Below are positions 37,788-46,452 of a stretch of 64,000 nucleotides of DNA, in pieces. Origin of the DNA: Pseudoalteromonas caenipelagi (lineage in GTDB: Bacteria > Pseudomonadota > Gammaproteobacteria > Enterobacterales > Alteromonadaceae); contig NZ_JABBPG010000002.1 of NCBI RefSeq assembly GCF_013140855.1, forward strand, positions 248,001 to 312,000, written 5' to 3'. Below the pieces are notes generated by a model. The model saw only the letters and a list, made by a program, of their open reading frames with translations. It was not told where the DNA came from and made no database searches. Numbering within the stretch: the first letter of the stretch is position 1; every line of letters starts with the position of its first letter. Made by a program: the position numbers and the translations under genes.

Positions 37788-39254
37788 TTATTTGCTCGGA
37801 ATGTTTGCCAAGATGGCTTTCATCTGTTGCCAATATAATCCAACGGTATCAATTTTTACTTTCTCATCAGGAGAGTGAGGAAATTTAATGGTTGGGCCAA
37901 ATGAAATCATATCCATATGTGGATAAGGATTTTTGAATAATCCACATTCAAGTCCTGCATGGATCACCATAATGTCAGGCTTTTTACCGTAAATATCTTC
38001 GTATACATCGCGGAATATATGCAGTATTTGCGAATCGGGATCGGGCTTCCAACCTGGATATGCACCCGATAGTTCAATCTCAGCACCCGCTAATGATGCC
38101 AGTGACCGCAAAGTGCCTGTGACATCTTCTCTTCCTGAATCAATCAAAGAACGTACTAAACAGAGGATCTCTACATACTCATCTGAGCTTTCAATTACGC
38201 CAACGTTTAGTGAAGTTTCAACCACACCTGCAATATCATCACTCATGCGCACTACGCCATTTGGGCATGCATTAATCAATGCTAGAAGTCTGTTTTGTGA
38301 TGCTTTTATCATTGGCTCGAGCTGCGAACTATCTTTTTTCATGCTTAAGCATAAGTTAGTTTCGATTGACTTTAGCTCTTCTTTTAACAATGTCTCAAAT
38401 GCTTTTAGCTGACTCTCAAAATGAGCTAATTCTGAGCTGGGTAAAGCAATGTTGGCATAAGCTTCGCGAGGGATTGCGTTACGTAATGAACCGCCTTTAA
38501 TAGTGATAAGGTGCCAGTTAACATCGGAGACATGATGTTGTAAAAAGCGCGCCAGTAACTTGTTTGCGTTTGCACGACCTGTATGTATATCTACACCAGA
38601 GTGACCGCCTTTTAGTCCTTTTAATGCAATTTCAAAAACACTCATATCGGTCAGTGGTTGGCGCTCAACGCTGAGCTTAATGCTTGCATCTACACCACCT
38701 GCACAACCCATATAAATTTCGCCTTCTTGCTCTGAGTCTGTGTTGAGCAAAATGTCACCATTTAGCCAACCTTCCTCCAGGCCAAATGCGCCAGTCATGC
38801 CGGCTTCTTCATCGATGGTGAGCAGAACTTCAAGGGGACCATGAGGGATATCGTCAGCAGCGAGCACAGCCAAACATGACGCCATACCAATACCATTATC
38901 AGCACCCAGCGTTGTGCCTGTGGCGGTAACCCATTGTCCGTCTATATATGGCTTGATAGGATCACGCGTAAAATCATGAGCGGTATCGTCATTTTTTTGT
39001 GGAACCATGTCGATATGTGCTTGTAGTACGACTGTTTTTCTATTTTCCATCCCAGTCGTGGCATGCTTTTTTATGAACACGTTGCCAGTTGGATCGCGGC
39101 GTACTTCAAGGCCTTGATTTGTCGCCCAATCGACAATGAATTGAGCTAACGCGTGTTCGTGTTTGGATGGATGTGGAATAGCACAGATTTGATCAAAAAA
39201 TTGCCAAATTGCTTTTGGTTCTAATTGGCTAATTTCAGTATGTGGTTTAAACAA
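37788..39254 (-). CDS. pepD: Aminoacyl-histidine dipeptidase (carnosinase), M20C family
   Basis: The start is set at TTG 39254, giving 488 residues, close to E. coli PepD (485); ISQLEPKAIW aligns with its N-terminus, and AGTAGGG lies 8-10 bases upstream. The in-frame TTG at 39299 falls in a hairpin arm. Metal and catalytic residues are visible: QAHIDMVPQ (His, Asp), LGADNGIGMA (Asp), IDEEAGMTGA (Glu pair), TDSEQEG (Asp) and the late His in FPHSPDEKV. PepD cleaves Xaa-His dipeptides and other short peptides in the cytosol. The gene follows a FabH-like gene on the same strand, with an RNA hairpin covering its ribosome binding site. Confidence 0.93.
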   Translation of the reverse strand: MFKPHTEISQLEPKAIWQFFDQICAIPHPSKHEHALAQFIVDWATNQGLEVRRDPTGNVFIKKHATTGMENRKTVVLQAHIDMVPQKNDDTAHDFTRDPIKPYIDGQWVTATGTTLGADNGIGMASCLAVLAADDIPHGPLEVLLTIDEEAGMTGAFGLEEGWLNGDILLNTDSEQEGEIYMGCAGGVDASIKLSVERQPLTDMSVFEIALKGLKGGHSGVDIHTGRANANKLLARFLQHHVSDVNWHLITIKGGSLRNAIPREAYANIALPSSELAHFESQLKAFETLLKEELKSIETNLCLSMKKDSSQLEPMIKASQNRLLALINACPNGVVRMSDDIAGVVETSLNVGVIESSDEYVEILCLVRSLIDSGREDVTGTLRSLASLAGAEIELSGAYPGWKPDPDSQILHIFRDVYEDIYGKKPDIMVIHAGLECGLFKNPYPHMDMISFGPTIKFPHSPDEKVKIDTVGLYWQQMKAILANIPSK

Positions 39255-39262
39255 GGTGTTTT

Positions 39263-39305
39263 CCCTACTTGAATGAATAAATGAAATTTTACCATTCAAG
39301 TAGGG
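39263..39305 (-). promoter_or_regulatory. 13-bp hairpin that covers the pepD ribosome binding site
   Basis: The arms CCCTACTTGAATG (39263-39275) and CATTCAAGTAGGG (39293-39305) pair perfectly around a 17-base loop. Read on the minus strand, the 3' arm ends in AGTAGGG, the Shine-Dalgarno sequence of the pepD start at 39254. There is no T-run after the stem, so it does not look like a terminator. Folding should lower pepD translation. Confidence 0.6.
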
Positions 39306-39320
39306 ACTATGGCGACCGCT

Positions 39321-40385
39321 TTATTGGCATGCCTTAACTGCGGGTGCAATAAGCTCAAGCCCGGTTTGTGTGCAAGGTGCTAATGCAGCGTCGCTTTGCC
39401 CTATAGGAGTGACTCGGTCTCCCCATTTTATATAGCTTGCCGCCCACGTTAAACCAGCACCAAATGCCGCTGACATAATGTTACTGTTAGGCTTAATCAG
39501 TCCGTTTTCTACTGCTTCACAAAGTGCAATCGCAATCGTTGCAGCAGACGTATTACCATATTTATCAATATTAACCATAACTTTATCGTCTTGAATATCA
39601 AGACGCTGTTGAATGGCTTGGATAATACGTAGATTGGCTTGATGTGGTACTAATACATCGATATCACCAAGGCGTAAATTAGCTTGAGCAAGTACATCAT
39701 CGCACGCTTCGCTCATACCTTTAACGGCGCGTTTGAAGATTTCTCTCCCTTCAAATAACAGATCAGAAGGTCCAGTCGGCTGATATTTATTCATATCAGT
39801 TCCGTAATTGGCAATATGCAGAATGTCTCTATCACCACTATCACAGCCAGTTTTGGTACCTAGCAAACCGCATGGCTCTTCACTTGCTTCTAACACAACT
39901 GCACCGGCGCCGTCACCAAATAACACAGCACTGTCTCTTTTAGCCCAGTTGACATACCAAGTCATACGCTCTGCGGCAACGACGACAGCGCGTTTAATCA
40001 TACCAGCTTTAATTTGTGCGGTTGCATTTTGTAGTGCGTACAAAAAACCTGAGCACGCTGCATTGGTATCACATGCAGCTGCGCCAGTTGCACCGATATT
40101 TTTTTGCACAAGAGATGCGGTGTTCGCAACCATGGTTGATGGAGTACAGGTAGCTAACAAGACCAAGTCAATATCTTCACCAGTTAATCCAGCGCATGCG
40201 AGTGCATGCTTGCTTGCTACCGTCGCTAAATCAGCTGTTGAGGCATGGCTTACTCGTCGTTCCTTTATACCTGTTCGACTGCTAATCCATTCATCATTAG
40301 TATCAACAATTTGACTCAGTTCGTCATTAGATATTTTGGCTGGTGGAATACACTTTCCCCAGCCTGTAATTTTTGCGTAAATCAT
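39321..40385 (-). CDS. fabH: 3-oxoacyl-ACP synthase III (FabH-like ketosynthase)
   Basis: This 354-residue protein has the KAS III catalytic triad: Cys in [13 protein letters not shown] (about 111), His in VPHQANLRI and Asn in DKYGNTSAA. The C-terminus is extended by about 30 residues after YIKWGD compared with E. coli FabH (317). FabH joins acetyl-CoA with malonyl-ACP to begin fatty acid synthesis. This gene is not in a fab cluster (no plsX, fabD or fabG nearby), so it is probably an additional copy with a special primer or product. Upstream is a 13-bp palindrome placed at the likely transcription start. pepD follows on the same strand. Confidence 0.9.
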   Translation of the reverse strand: MIYAKITGWGKCIPPAKISNDELSQIVDTNDEWISSRTGIKERRVSHASTADLATVASKHALACAGLTGEDIDLVLLATCTPSTMVANTASLVQKNIGATGAAACDTNAACSGFLYALQNATAQIKAGMIKRAVVVAAERMTWYVNWAKRDSAVLFGDGAGAVVLEASEEPCGLLGTKTGCDSGDRDILHIANYGTDMNKYQPTGPSDLLFEGREIFKRAVKGMSEACDDVLAQANLRLGDIDVLVPHQANLRIIQAIQQRLDIQDDKVMVNIDKYGNTSAATIAIALCEAVENGLIKPNSNIMSAAFGAGLTWAASYIKWGDRVTPIGQSDAALAPCTQTGLELIAPAVKACQ

Positions 40386-40397
40386 GCGGCTCTCTTA

Positions 40398-40418
40398 TTC
40401 TTGTCTGACCAGAGGTCA
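40398..40418. promoter_or_regulatory. FadR-like palindrome at the fabH-like promoter
   Basis: On the minus strand CTGGTCAGAC matches the left part of the known FadR operator (CTGGTCnGACC). The perfect palindrome TGACCAGAGGTCA lies at 40406-40418. It sits directly downstream of the extended -10 box and about 13 bp before the start codon, which is a repressor-like position. The regulator is inferred only. Confidence 0.35.
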
Positions 40419-40428
40419 ATTTTGGGCA

Positions 40429-40437
40429 TTTATAGCA
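40429..40437 (-). promoter_or_regulatory. Extended -10 promoter element for the fabH-like gene
   Basis: TGCTATAAA on the minus strand fits an extended -10 (TGn followed by TATAAA). The -35 region is weak (TGGTGA at the expected distance). Transcription would start near 40420, inside or beside the palindrome. Confidence 0.4.
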
Positions 40438-40528
40438 AATATCGAAGGTGATCACCAGCTGATATTGCCTACAGGCTTCAGTGTAGACTAGACTCATGTT
40501 AATGGTACACATTGATCTGTAAGGTATT

Positions 40529-40930
40529 ATGAGCAACAAAATTAGATCGGAATTACTTGATCATCTTATAGAGCAAGAGCGTCAACTGCTTGAGCCTAGT
40601 GTTCGTCAGTCATGTGATATGCTTGATAAGCTACTCAGTGATGACTTTTACGAAATATCGGCTAATGGCCTGACCTTTGACAAAAAGCATGTTATTTCGC
40701 GCTTACCCGATGAAAAAGTACCACAGTTTTATAATCAAGCTTTTAAAGGTCGTATGCTCAGTGAGCAACTTGTGCAGTTAACTTACCATGCGGCTTATCG
40801 TCGAAGTGTGAAGTGTCAACTTAACTATTCTGTTCGAATGTCTTTATGGCGTTTTGAACATGACTTATGGAGATTGGTGTTTCATCAAGGTACGCCATGT
40901 GCCGAGTTTAAACTGTCTTTGGATGACTGA
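40529..40930 (+). CDS. NTF2-like / DUF4440 domain protein
   Basis: This 133-residue cytosolic protein looks like a single DUF4440 (SnoaL/NTF2-like) domain: EQERQLLEPSVRQSCDMLDK, LLSDDFYEISANGLTFDK, VISRLPDE, and the strands SVRMSLWRFEHDLWRLVFHQ. The family includes small ligand-binding proteins and some enzymes; no catalytic residues can be assigned. The start has AAGG just upstream. It is divergent from the fabH-like gene and may share regulation. Confidence 0.75.
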   Translation: MSNKIRSELLDHLIEQERQLLEPSVRQSCDMLDKLLSDDFYEISANGLTFDKKHVISRLPDEKVPQFYNQAFKGRMLSEQLVQLTYHAAYRRSVKCQLNYSVRMSLWRFEHDLWRLVFHQGTPCAEFKLSLDD

Positions 40931-41013
40931 TCCAAATCATAAAAAACCACAGTTACTCTTGTTATTTGAGTGTAATAAGTTAGATTAGGCGCTTTGAATT
41001 AATAGCAGTCGCG

Positions 41014-42246
41014 ATGTTTGTTTTCTCTCCTAATTCCGCTATTGGCCGTTTATTGTTATTAAGAACCATAGCAATAGTTGTGCAATTACTGATGGTACTT
41101 GCAGGGTCTTTTGTATTTTACAAAGATCTCAATTTGTTCCCTGTACTTTTAGTTATTGCTGTTGAGTCGGCATTTCAGCTCGTTAGTGTTTACGCATATC
41201 GAAATACTTATGAGGCAGCCCACACTGGCATGCTCCTGCAGCTACTCGCTGATGTAATATTTTTAACCATTATCTTGTCTCTTTCAGGCGGTGCGAGTAA
41301 TGCATTTGTATCATTACTATTGTTACCCATTGTCATCGGTGCGGTTACTTTACCAAAACATTTTGTGATAGTTATAGCTGTTAGTGCAATCGCAAGCTAT
41401 GGCTACTTGTTTTGGCAAATGCCCAGTGAGCATGTGCATCATATGAATATGACTCAGCACTTTGCTGGCATGTTAGTTAACTTTGTATTTAGTGTACTGG
41501 TGATAGTCTTTGTTGTGATGGCGTTAGCCAAGCAACTACAGCAGAGGGAAATAAAGCTTGCCAAAGCAAGAGAAAAGCAACTTAAAAACGAGCAACTCCT
41601 TGCATTAGGGGCGGCTGCGGCGCAAGCGACTCATCAATTGGCAACGCCAATTGCAACCTTGGGCTTGTTGCTAGAGGAAGTTCAAGAAGAACACCCTCAA
41701 CATCCAGCATGGCAAGATATACAAGTAGCTTTAACTCAATGCAAGGAGCAGTTAGAGGGCTTTCGAGCGCAAACCGAATACTTGAAGCACACACCATCTC
41801 AAGCGCCGTTAAAAATAGGTGATTTATTAAGTGAGTTGAAAAGCCTTGCCGCCATGCAGTTTAGCTCTCAATCAATAATACTAGAGGTGAGTAATCAGCA
41901 AGACCTTATCTGTGCAGACCCATTGTTAATACCTGCTTTGCTTAACGTGGTTGCGAATGCAGCAAGAGCCAATGAGCAGACATCGCAAACTAAAATAGAG
42001 ATAAAGAGTTGCTCACAAAATCATGTTTGGATATTAACCATTAGTGATTTAGGCTCGGGAATTGAACCACATAAATTGGTTAAGTTAGGCCACGATATAG
42101 TGCCTAGTGAACATGGTTTAGGTATGGCGCTGGTTTTATCTAACGCGACACTTGAGCGCTTGCAAGGAAAAATGACGATTGAAAATAACCCTCAATGTGG
42201 TGCTACAACAACAATTATGTTGCCTTTAATGAAGATTACAATATGA
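41014..42246 (+). CDS. regB: RegB/PrrB-like redox-sensing histidine kinase
   Basis: The protein has 410 residues. Six TM segments fill about 10-175. The motif GGASNAF lies in the loop where RegB carries its quinone-binding GGxxNPF. The kinase part has an H-box ATHQLATPIATL, where the residue after His is Gln instead of the usual Glu. A Cys in LTQCKEQLEGF sits where RegB has its redox-active Cys. The ATPase has N-box NVVANAARAN and the G-boxes DLGSGIEPH and HGLGMAL. RegB-type kinases adjust respiration to redox state. The gene stop overlaps the next start as ATGA, so translation is coupled to the RegA-like partner. Confidence 0.87.
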   Translation: MFVFSPNSAIGRLLLLRTIAIVVQLLMVLAGSFVFYKDLNLFPVLLVIAVESAFQLVSVYAYRNTYEAAHTGMLLQLLADVIFLTIILSLSGGASNAFVSLLLLPIVIGAVTLPKHFVIVIAVSAIASYGYLFWQMPSEHVHHMNMTQHFAGMLVNFVFSVLVIVFVVMALAKQLQQREIKLAKAREKQLKNEQLLALGAAAAQATHQLATPIATLGLLLEEVQEEHPQHPAWQDIQVALTQCKEQLEGFRAQTEYLKHTPSQAPLKIGDLLSELKSLAAMQFSSQSIILEVSNQQDLICADPLLIPALLNVVANAARANEQTSQTKIEIKSCSQNHVWILTISDLGSGIEPHKLVKLGHDIVPSEHGLGMALVLSNATLERLQGKMTIENNPQCGATTTIMLPLMKITI

Positions 42247-42773
42247 CTAAGAAATTACTAATCATTGAAGATGACATCGCGTTTGCAAATACTTTAGCAA
42301 GAAGACTAGCGAAACATAATTTTGAGCCATCTGTAGTGCACGAAGTGAGTGAAATATTACAACAATGCCAGCAACTACAGCCTAGCTATGTATTACTAGA
42401 TATGAACTTAAATGGGATTTCAGGGCTGAAGTTCATTGCTGATATACGCGCTTATTTACCAACCTGTCGCTTGGTGTTATTGACTGGCTTTGCAAGCATA
42501 GCGACAGCTGTAGAGGCTGTTAAGCTTGGTGCTGATGATTATTTATCAAAACCTGCAGACACACGTTTAATCGTACAAACGCTACTTGGCCAAAACGCTA
42601 TGAATGAAGCAACGTTAAACACCGATACGATGTCTGCAGAGCGAGTGGAATGGGAACATATTCAACAAGTTCTCAAAGTCAATGAAGGGAATGTATCTCA
42701 AACAGCACGACAACTAAACATGCACAGGCGCACTTTGCAGCGCAAACTTCAAAAAAGGCCAGTACTTAAATGA
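42243..42773 (+). CDS. regA: RegA/PrrA-like response regulator with Fis-type HTH
   Basis: I start at ATG 42243, which overlaps the kinase stop (ATGA); the frame runs further upstream without a better start. The 176 residues have a receiver (IIEDDIAFANT, Asp in VLLDMNLNGISG, Thr in LLTGFAS, Lys in LSKPAD) and a Fis-like C-terminus EWEHIQQVLKVNEGN...SQTARQLNMHRRTLQRKL, very like RegA/PrrA/ActR. A Pro-rich hinge is absent. It should bind DNA as a phosphorylated dimer and govern redox-dependent genes. Confidence 0.93.
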   Translation: MTKKLLIIEDDIAFANTLARRLAKHNFEPSVVHEVSEILQQCQQLQPSYVLLDMNLNGISGLKFIADIRAYLPTCRLVLLTGFASIATAVEAVKLGADDYLSKPADTRLIVQTLLGQNAMNEATLNTDTMSAERVEWEHIQQVLKVNEGNVSQTARQLNMHRRTLQRKLQKRPVLK

Positions 42774-42924
42774 ACGCCTCAGTTAGACAAATTGCGAAAA
42801 GATTTGATATTTTGTCTTGCTGTATTTAGCGCTAGAATTTTCTATTTTAGGAAATATTTAGGGAAGTTTGCTCAAGGTTCAACTATTGCCTAAATTTAAA
42901 TTAAAATATTGAAAAGACTTTTAT

Positions 42925-43329
42925 ATGCTGACTTTCGATTTAAATTATTGGGCAGTGCTGCTGGCAGCATTATCATCATTTATGCTTGGCGGTATATGGT
43001 ACTCTCCTTGGCTATTTGGTCACAGGTGGATGGAGTGCTGTGGTTTGACAGAGGTAGACCTACAGCAAAGCGACCCTAAACTTATTTATGGTGGAGCATT
43101 TATTTTGGCTTTGCTAGCGGCTTCTATTTTGGCTGCCTTATTGGGCAAAGATCCGCTTCTATCGGACGCCGTTGCTTTAGGGGCCTCGATAGGTGCAGGA
43201 CTGGTAACACCGACTTTGGGAATCAGCTACATTTTTGAGCAAAGACCACTTACTTTATTTTTTATCAATGGGGGATACCACACTTGCCAGTTTATTTTAA
43301 TGGCTTCGGTATTAAGTATTACAGGGTAG
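42925..43329 (+). CDS. DUF1761 family membrane protein
   Basis: The protein has 134 residues and about four TM segments. The N-terminus NYWAVLLAALSSFMLGGIWY-SPWLFG and the Trp after it are typical of DUF1761. ALGASIGAGLVTPTLGISYI and the end FINGGYHTCQFILMASVLS also fit. No function is known. It lies six bases ahead of the next small gene, so the two are probably co-transcribed. Confidence 0.85.
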   Translation: MLTFDLNYWAVLLAALSSFMLGGIWYSPWLFGHRWMECCGLTEVDLQQSDPKLIYGGAFILALLAASILAALLGKDPLLSDAVALGASIGAGLVTPTLGISYIFEQRPLTLFFINGGYHTCQFILMASVLSITG

Positions 43330-43335
43330 TATGTA

Positions 43336-43587
43336 ATGGCTAAACCAAATAAAAAGGGGCCTGTACGGACGGTAGATATTTACTGTGCTGGCTGTAGTGC
43401 TGCTCTTTTCAAATATCGCAAAGGCGGTAAAGGAGCATTGGTAAAGTGCTTTATAGAACGTATCGTTAAAAACCACACAAATAACAACTGCCATTGCCCG
43501 TCTTGTGAACAAGAGTTTGGGCGTTCAACCTTGATACGTGGAGCACCTGCAATTAAATTTGTTGGCGGCAAAGTTAGGTTTAAGTAA
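43336..43587 (+). CDS. Small zinc-ribbon-like protein
   Basis: This 83-residue basic protein has two Cys pairs, CAGC and CPSC, preceded by another Cys-His stretch (NNNCHCPSC). These could form a zinc ribbon. The middle is Lys/Gly-rich (FKYRKGGKGALVKCF), which suggests nucleic-acid contact. The C-terminus ends GGKVRFK. It sits six bases after the DUF1761 gene. I cannot name the family; RNA- or DNA-binding is inference from composition. Confidence 0.75.
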   Translation: MAKPNKKGPVRTVDIYCAGCSAALFKYRKGGKGALVKCFIERIVKNHTNNNCHCPSCEQEFGRSTLIRGAPAIKFVGGKVRFK

Positions 43588-43741
43588 ATAGCGGACAAAT
43601 ATCCTGTTTCAGAGGTACGCACCTGATAATATGACAGCCGTTTGTGCTGTTTCAACGATTGAAAGTCACCCTCCCCATGGAATGGGCCAGTATGTTTGGG
43701 TGAGCAATAAGCCAATTTTGGCATTTGTAATGGACAAAAAC

Positions 43742-44005
43742 ATGATTGACATTCTTTTTGATGTAATAGGTATGAGCGGAACTGGTTTGGTAGTTGGTGC
43801 ATTTTTTATGCTTCAGTTAGGAAAAGCCGCGCCAGAAAGTTTAACCTATAACTTAATGAATCTCAGTGGCGCAATTCTATTGCTGATTAGCCTATGTTAC
43901 AACTTTAACCTAGCTAGCTTTGTTATCGAATTATTTTGGATAGCGGCCTCGATCATTGGCTTAGTTAAGTACGTAAAAGCTAAACAAAGCCCCGTAGCTA
44001 CATAA
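43742..44005 (+). CDS. CBU_0592-like small membrane protein
   Basis: The start is chosen at ATG 43742, about 8 bases after a GGA and where the first membrane helix begins; the frame continues upstream to 43631 with ATGs at 43631, 43682 and 43730. The 87 residues form about three TM helices (IDILFDVIGMSGTGLVVGAF, LMNLSGAILLLISLCYNF, VIELFWIAASIIGLVKYV). This pattern matches the CBU_0592 family, known only by sequence. Function unknown. Confidence 0.6.
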   Translation: MIDILFDVIGMSGTGLVVGAFFMLQLGKAAPESLTYNLMNLSGAILLLISLCYNFNLASFVIELFWIAASIIGLVKYVKAKQSPVAT

Positions 44006-44136
44006 ATTTCAATAAATTACACTTAAAAGCTTGCACGGCTGCTGATCATTTGTATTATTAATATAATGTGAAGGTCGCTGTGCTGTTGTCATATTTATAA
44101 TCTGGTTTCAGCCAGTACATGTAGCTTGGCTGAACT

Positions 44137-46146
44137 ATGATAAATATTCAAAAAAAAATAACAATATTGCTCGCTACGTGGCTGATCTCTAGCACATGCC
44201 ATGCGAAGACCGAACCTGATCTCTTTTCCCTATCTTTTGAAGAACTCTTAGACGTAAACATTAACTTAGCTACCAAGACAGAAGAAACCAGAGCGAGTGT
44301 TCCCTCTAGCATCACTGTATTCAACCGTCAGCATATATCACTGCTTGGCGTAAACAATGTCTATGACTTGATGAATTATGTGCCAGGCTTTCAATCAACG
44401 AGAGGCGATTGGGTTGGGGCTGTGCCAAAAGAACATACTCGCGGTGTATTCTTAGATAGTGGTAATGTGCTCGTGATGTTAAATGGTCACCGATTAAATG
44501 AGTCATCTTTTGGTAAAGCTTCGGTATACACGCCTCATATTTCAGTAGATATCATCGATAAGGTTGAGTTTATTCGAGGTCCAGGTTCTGCGCTTTATGG
44601 TAGCAATGCATTTTTGGGCGTGATGAATATCGTTACCTTGAAAGAGCATAATCAGGTCAGTATCGGAGTTGGGGAGCATGGATTTACGCAAGCTGCTGCT
44701 AGCTTCAACAAGCCACTGGCAAATGATTTAAACGTTTATGGCAATGTGTCATGGCAAGGCCAGCAAGGCGAGAGATATACTCAAGGTGTTAAAGACCCAC
44801 TTGCCAGCTACTTTATCGAGATAGGCGGGCGATGGCAGGACTTAAGTTTTTCAATGTGGCATAACCAAACTCAGCTTAATGGATTTGTTAATTTAGCGGG
44901 TTGGTCTGATGAGAATAAGCATAAAAGCCAAAATAGTGCAGTATCGATTGGTTATGAATTACTGCGTAACGAGCTTTGGAATTTGAATACAACGGTCAAA
45001 TATATCCAACATGATATTTATTCGGCTGGTTTAATTGCCTCAGCTGAAGAATTAGGACTTGAACATGACTTCTTTGTGGGGCCCGATTGGCAGTCTAAAG
45101 ATTTAACGTTTAACCTTGATGGTGCGTACCAAGTTAATGGCTCGATAGCACTTAATTTCGGTATTGAATATTCTGAAGAAGAACAGTCTGAGGCTGGTAT
45201 AAATAGTAGTTATTATGATTTTAATCGCGGCGATGTGTATTTAGGTGAAGAGTTCTATCAAAATGGGATCATTACCGTTAAACCGCATCAACCGTTTAAT
45301 ACGCTGCTGCAATCTTTTGACTCAACAGCTGTTTATGGACAGCTAAAATACTCAGTTACAAGTCAAGCGACAGTATTTGTTGGTGCAAGATATGACGATG
45401 TTAAGGATATCGATAGTAAATTATCACCTCGAGTAGCCGCAACTTATGCGCTTTCAGAGCACAATACCGTCAAAGTGCAATATGGGGAATCGTTTCGCAC
45501 CCCAGTAAGTAATGAGTTAAATTCTAATGACGATGTCACTGTTGGTAACCCTAATTTGACTTCAGAGTACGTAAAAACAACAGAGTTAGTTTGGCATAGT
45601 AAATACACTGGCTGGGAATTGGACCTGGTACTATTTGATAACCAACTGAAAGACTTTATTAATCTCGTGCCGATTGATACGAGACAATTGCCCGTTGAAC
45701 AAAGGCGCTTTACATTTTCAAATATCTTCAACACCAATATGCAAGGCTATGAACTAAACGGCAAATTTAATGTAACGAATCGCACTTGGATGGAACTTGC
45801 TTATACCCATCTACTAGATGAACCTTTTAACCCGAGTTTTAAGCGCTTTGCATCCGCTTCAGTGACACATAATATGGACAAGTTACAAATTAGCATCAAT
45901 GCGCTATGGCGAGACAGTGTATTTGTTCAGTCTCCTGAGCCCGCGGTTTTGGACAATTATGACCAACGAGCTTACAGCCTATTGGGAGCAAGTGTGTCAT
46001 GGCGTCTGGGCCATTCTAAATCTATTGCTCTGAAAATAAAGAACTTACTCGATAAACACTATGTGATATTTGAGCCGCGTATGAGTGATGGGAAAATACC
46101 AGGCTCAGGTAGAAGTATCCAACTTCAGTATGTGCAAAAGTTTTAA
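44137..46146 (+). CDS. TonB-dependent receptor, FecA/BtuB-type plug
   Basis: This 669-residue protein has a signal peptide (about 1-23, ending CHA) and the N-terminal pattern LSFEELLDVNINLATKTEET before the plug. The plug contains ITVFNRQHISLLGVNNVYDL, TRGVFLDSGNVLVMLNG and VEFIRGPGSALYGSNAFLGV. The barrel ends SIQLQYVQKF with the C-terminal Phe. It lies 306 bp upstream of the imelysin/DUF1111 genes in the same direction, which suggests it brings in iron or copper for that pathway. A weak Fur-like match just upstream of this gene was not strong enough to annotate. Confidence 0.9.
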   Translation: MINIQKKITILLATWLISSTCHAKTEPDLFSLSFEELLDVNINLATKTEETRASVPSSITVFNRQHISLLGVNNVYDLMNYVPGFQSTRGDWVGAVPKEHTRGVFLDSGNVLVMLNGHRLNESSFGKASVYTPHISVDIIDKVEFIRGPGSALYGSNAFLGVMNIVTLKEHNQVSIGVGEHGFTQAAASFNKPLANDLNVYGNVSWQGQQGERYTQGVKDPLASYFIEIGGRWQDLSFSMWHNQTQLNGFVNLAGWSDENKHKSQNSAVSIGYELLRNELWNLNTTVKYIQHDIYSAGLIASAEELGLEHDFFVGPDWQSKDLTFNLDGAYQVNGSIALNFGIEYSEEEQSEAGINSSYYDFNRGDVYLGEEFYQNGIITVKPHQPFNTLLQSFDSTAVYGQLKYSVTSQATVFVGARYDDVKDIDSKLSPRVAATYALSEHNTVKVQYGESFRTPVSNELNSNDDVTVGNPNLTSEYVKTTELVWHSKYTGWELDLVLFDNQLKDFINLVPIDTRQLPVEQRRFTFSNIFNTNMQGYELNGKFNVTNRTWMELAYTHLLDEPFNPSFKRFASASVTHNMDKLQISINALWRDSVFVQSPEPAVLDNYDQRAYSLLGASVSWRLGHSKSIALKIKNLLDKHYVIFEPRMSDGKIPGSGRSIQLQYVQKF

Positions 46147-46452
46147 CCATTAAAATGTAATCTAACATTCACTAATTGTGACCTTCCTCTTTTTAAAAGC
46201 GCGTACCAGCTTAGCTTTGACTAAGTAAGAACTGTGGTAATACGACGGCTTATTTATTATTAAAATCATAATATTGAAAATATTAATTTAAAAATCAATG
46301 GCTTGATCGTTTTTACGCAGTGTGCTTTTACGTCATCCACAGGTGGGTTCTTTTTGGGTATACAAATCTAAATGAAAATAGTTATTGAATGCATCATTGT
46401 TATTCGCTAATATTCGCATCGCTATAATAACCTTACAAAAATTGGGATTACT
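46147..46452. other. Intergenic region before the imelysin operon
   Basis: These 306 bp hold no gene I can support. The region is AT-rich and contains a possible Fur-like site at 46368-46386, about 66 bp before the first imelysin gene, where the operon promoter would be expected. Confidence 0.6.
46368..46386. promoter_or_regulatory. Possible Fur-like box upstream of the imelysin operon
   Basis: The core AATGAAAATAGTTAT (46371-46385) matches 12 of 15 bases of the Fur core AATGATAATCATTAT, but the outer bases fit poorly (12 of 19 overall). Its location just upstream of a likely iron gene cluster raises its value. Confidence 0.4.

Noticed and set aside
39255..39299. Upstream TTG start of pepD
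   Set aside because: It falls within the hairpin arm and makes the protein longer than known PepD; TTG 39254 has a better ribosome binding site and length.
39808..40314. 168-codon open frame opposite the fabH-like gene
   Set aside because: The sense strand has the full KAS III motif set; the antisense protein has no supporting feature.
44041..44080. Fur-like sequence before the second TonB receptor
   Set aside because: Only about 11 of 19 positions match in very AT-rich DNA, which is close to chance.
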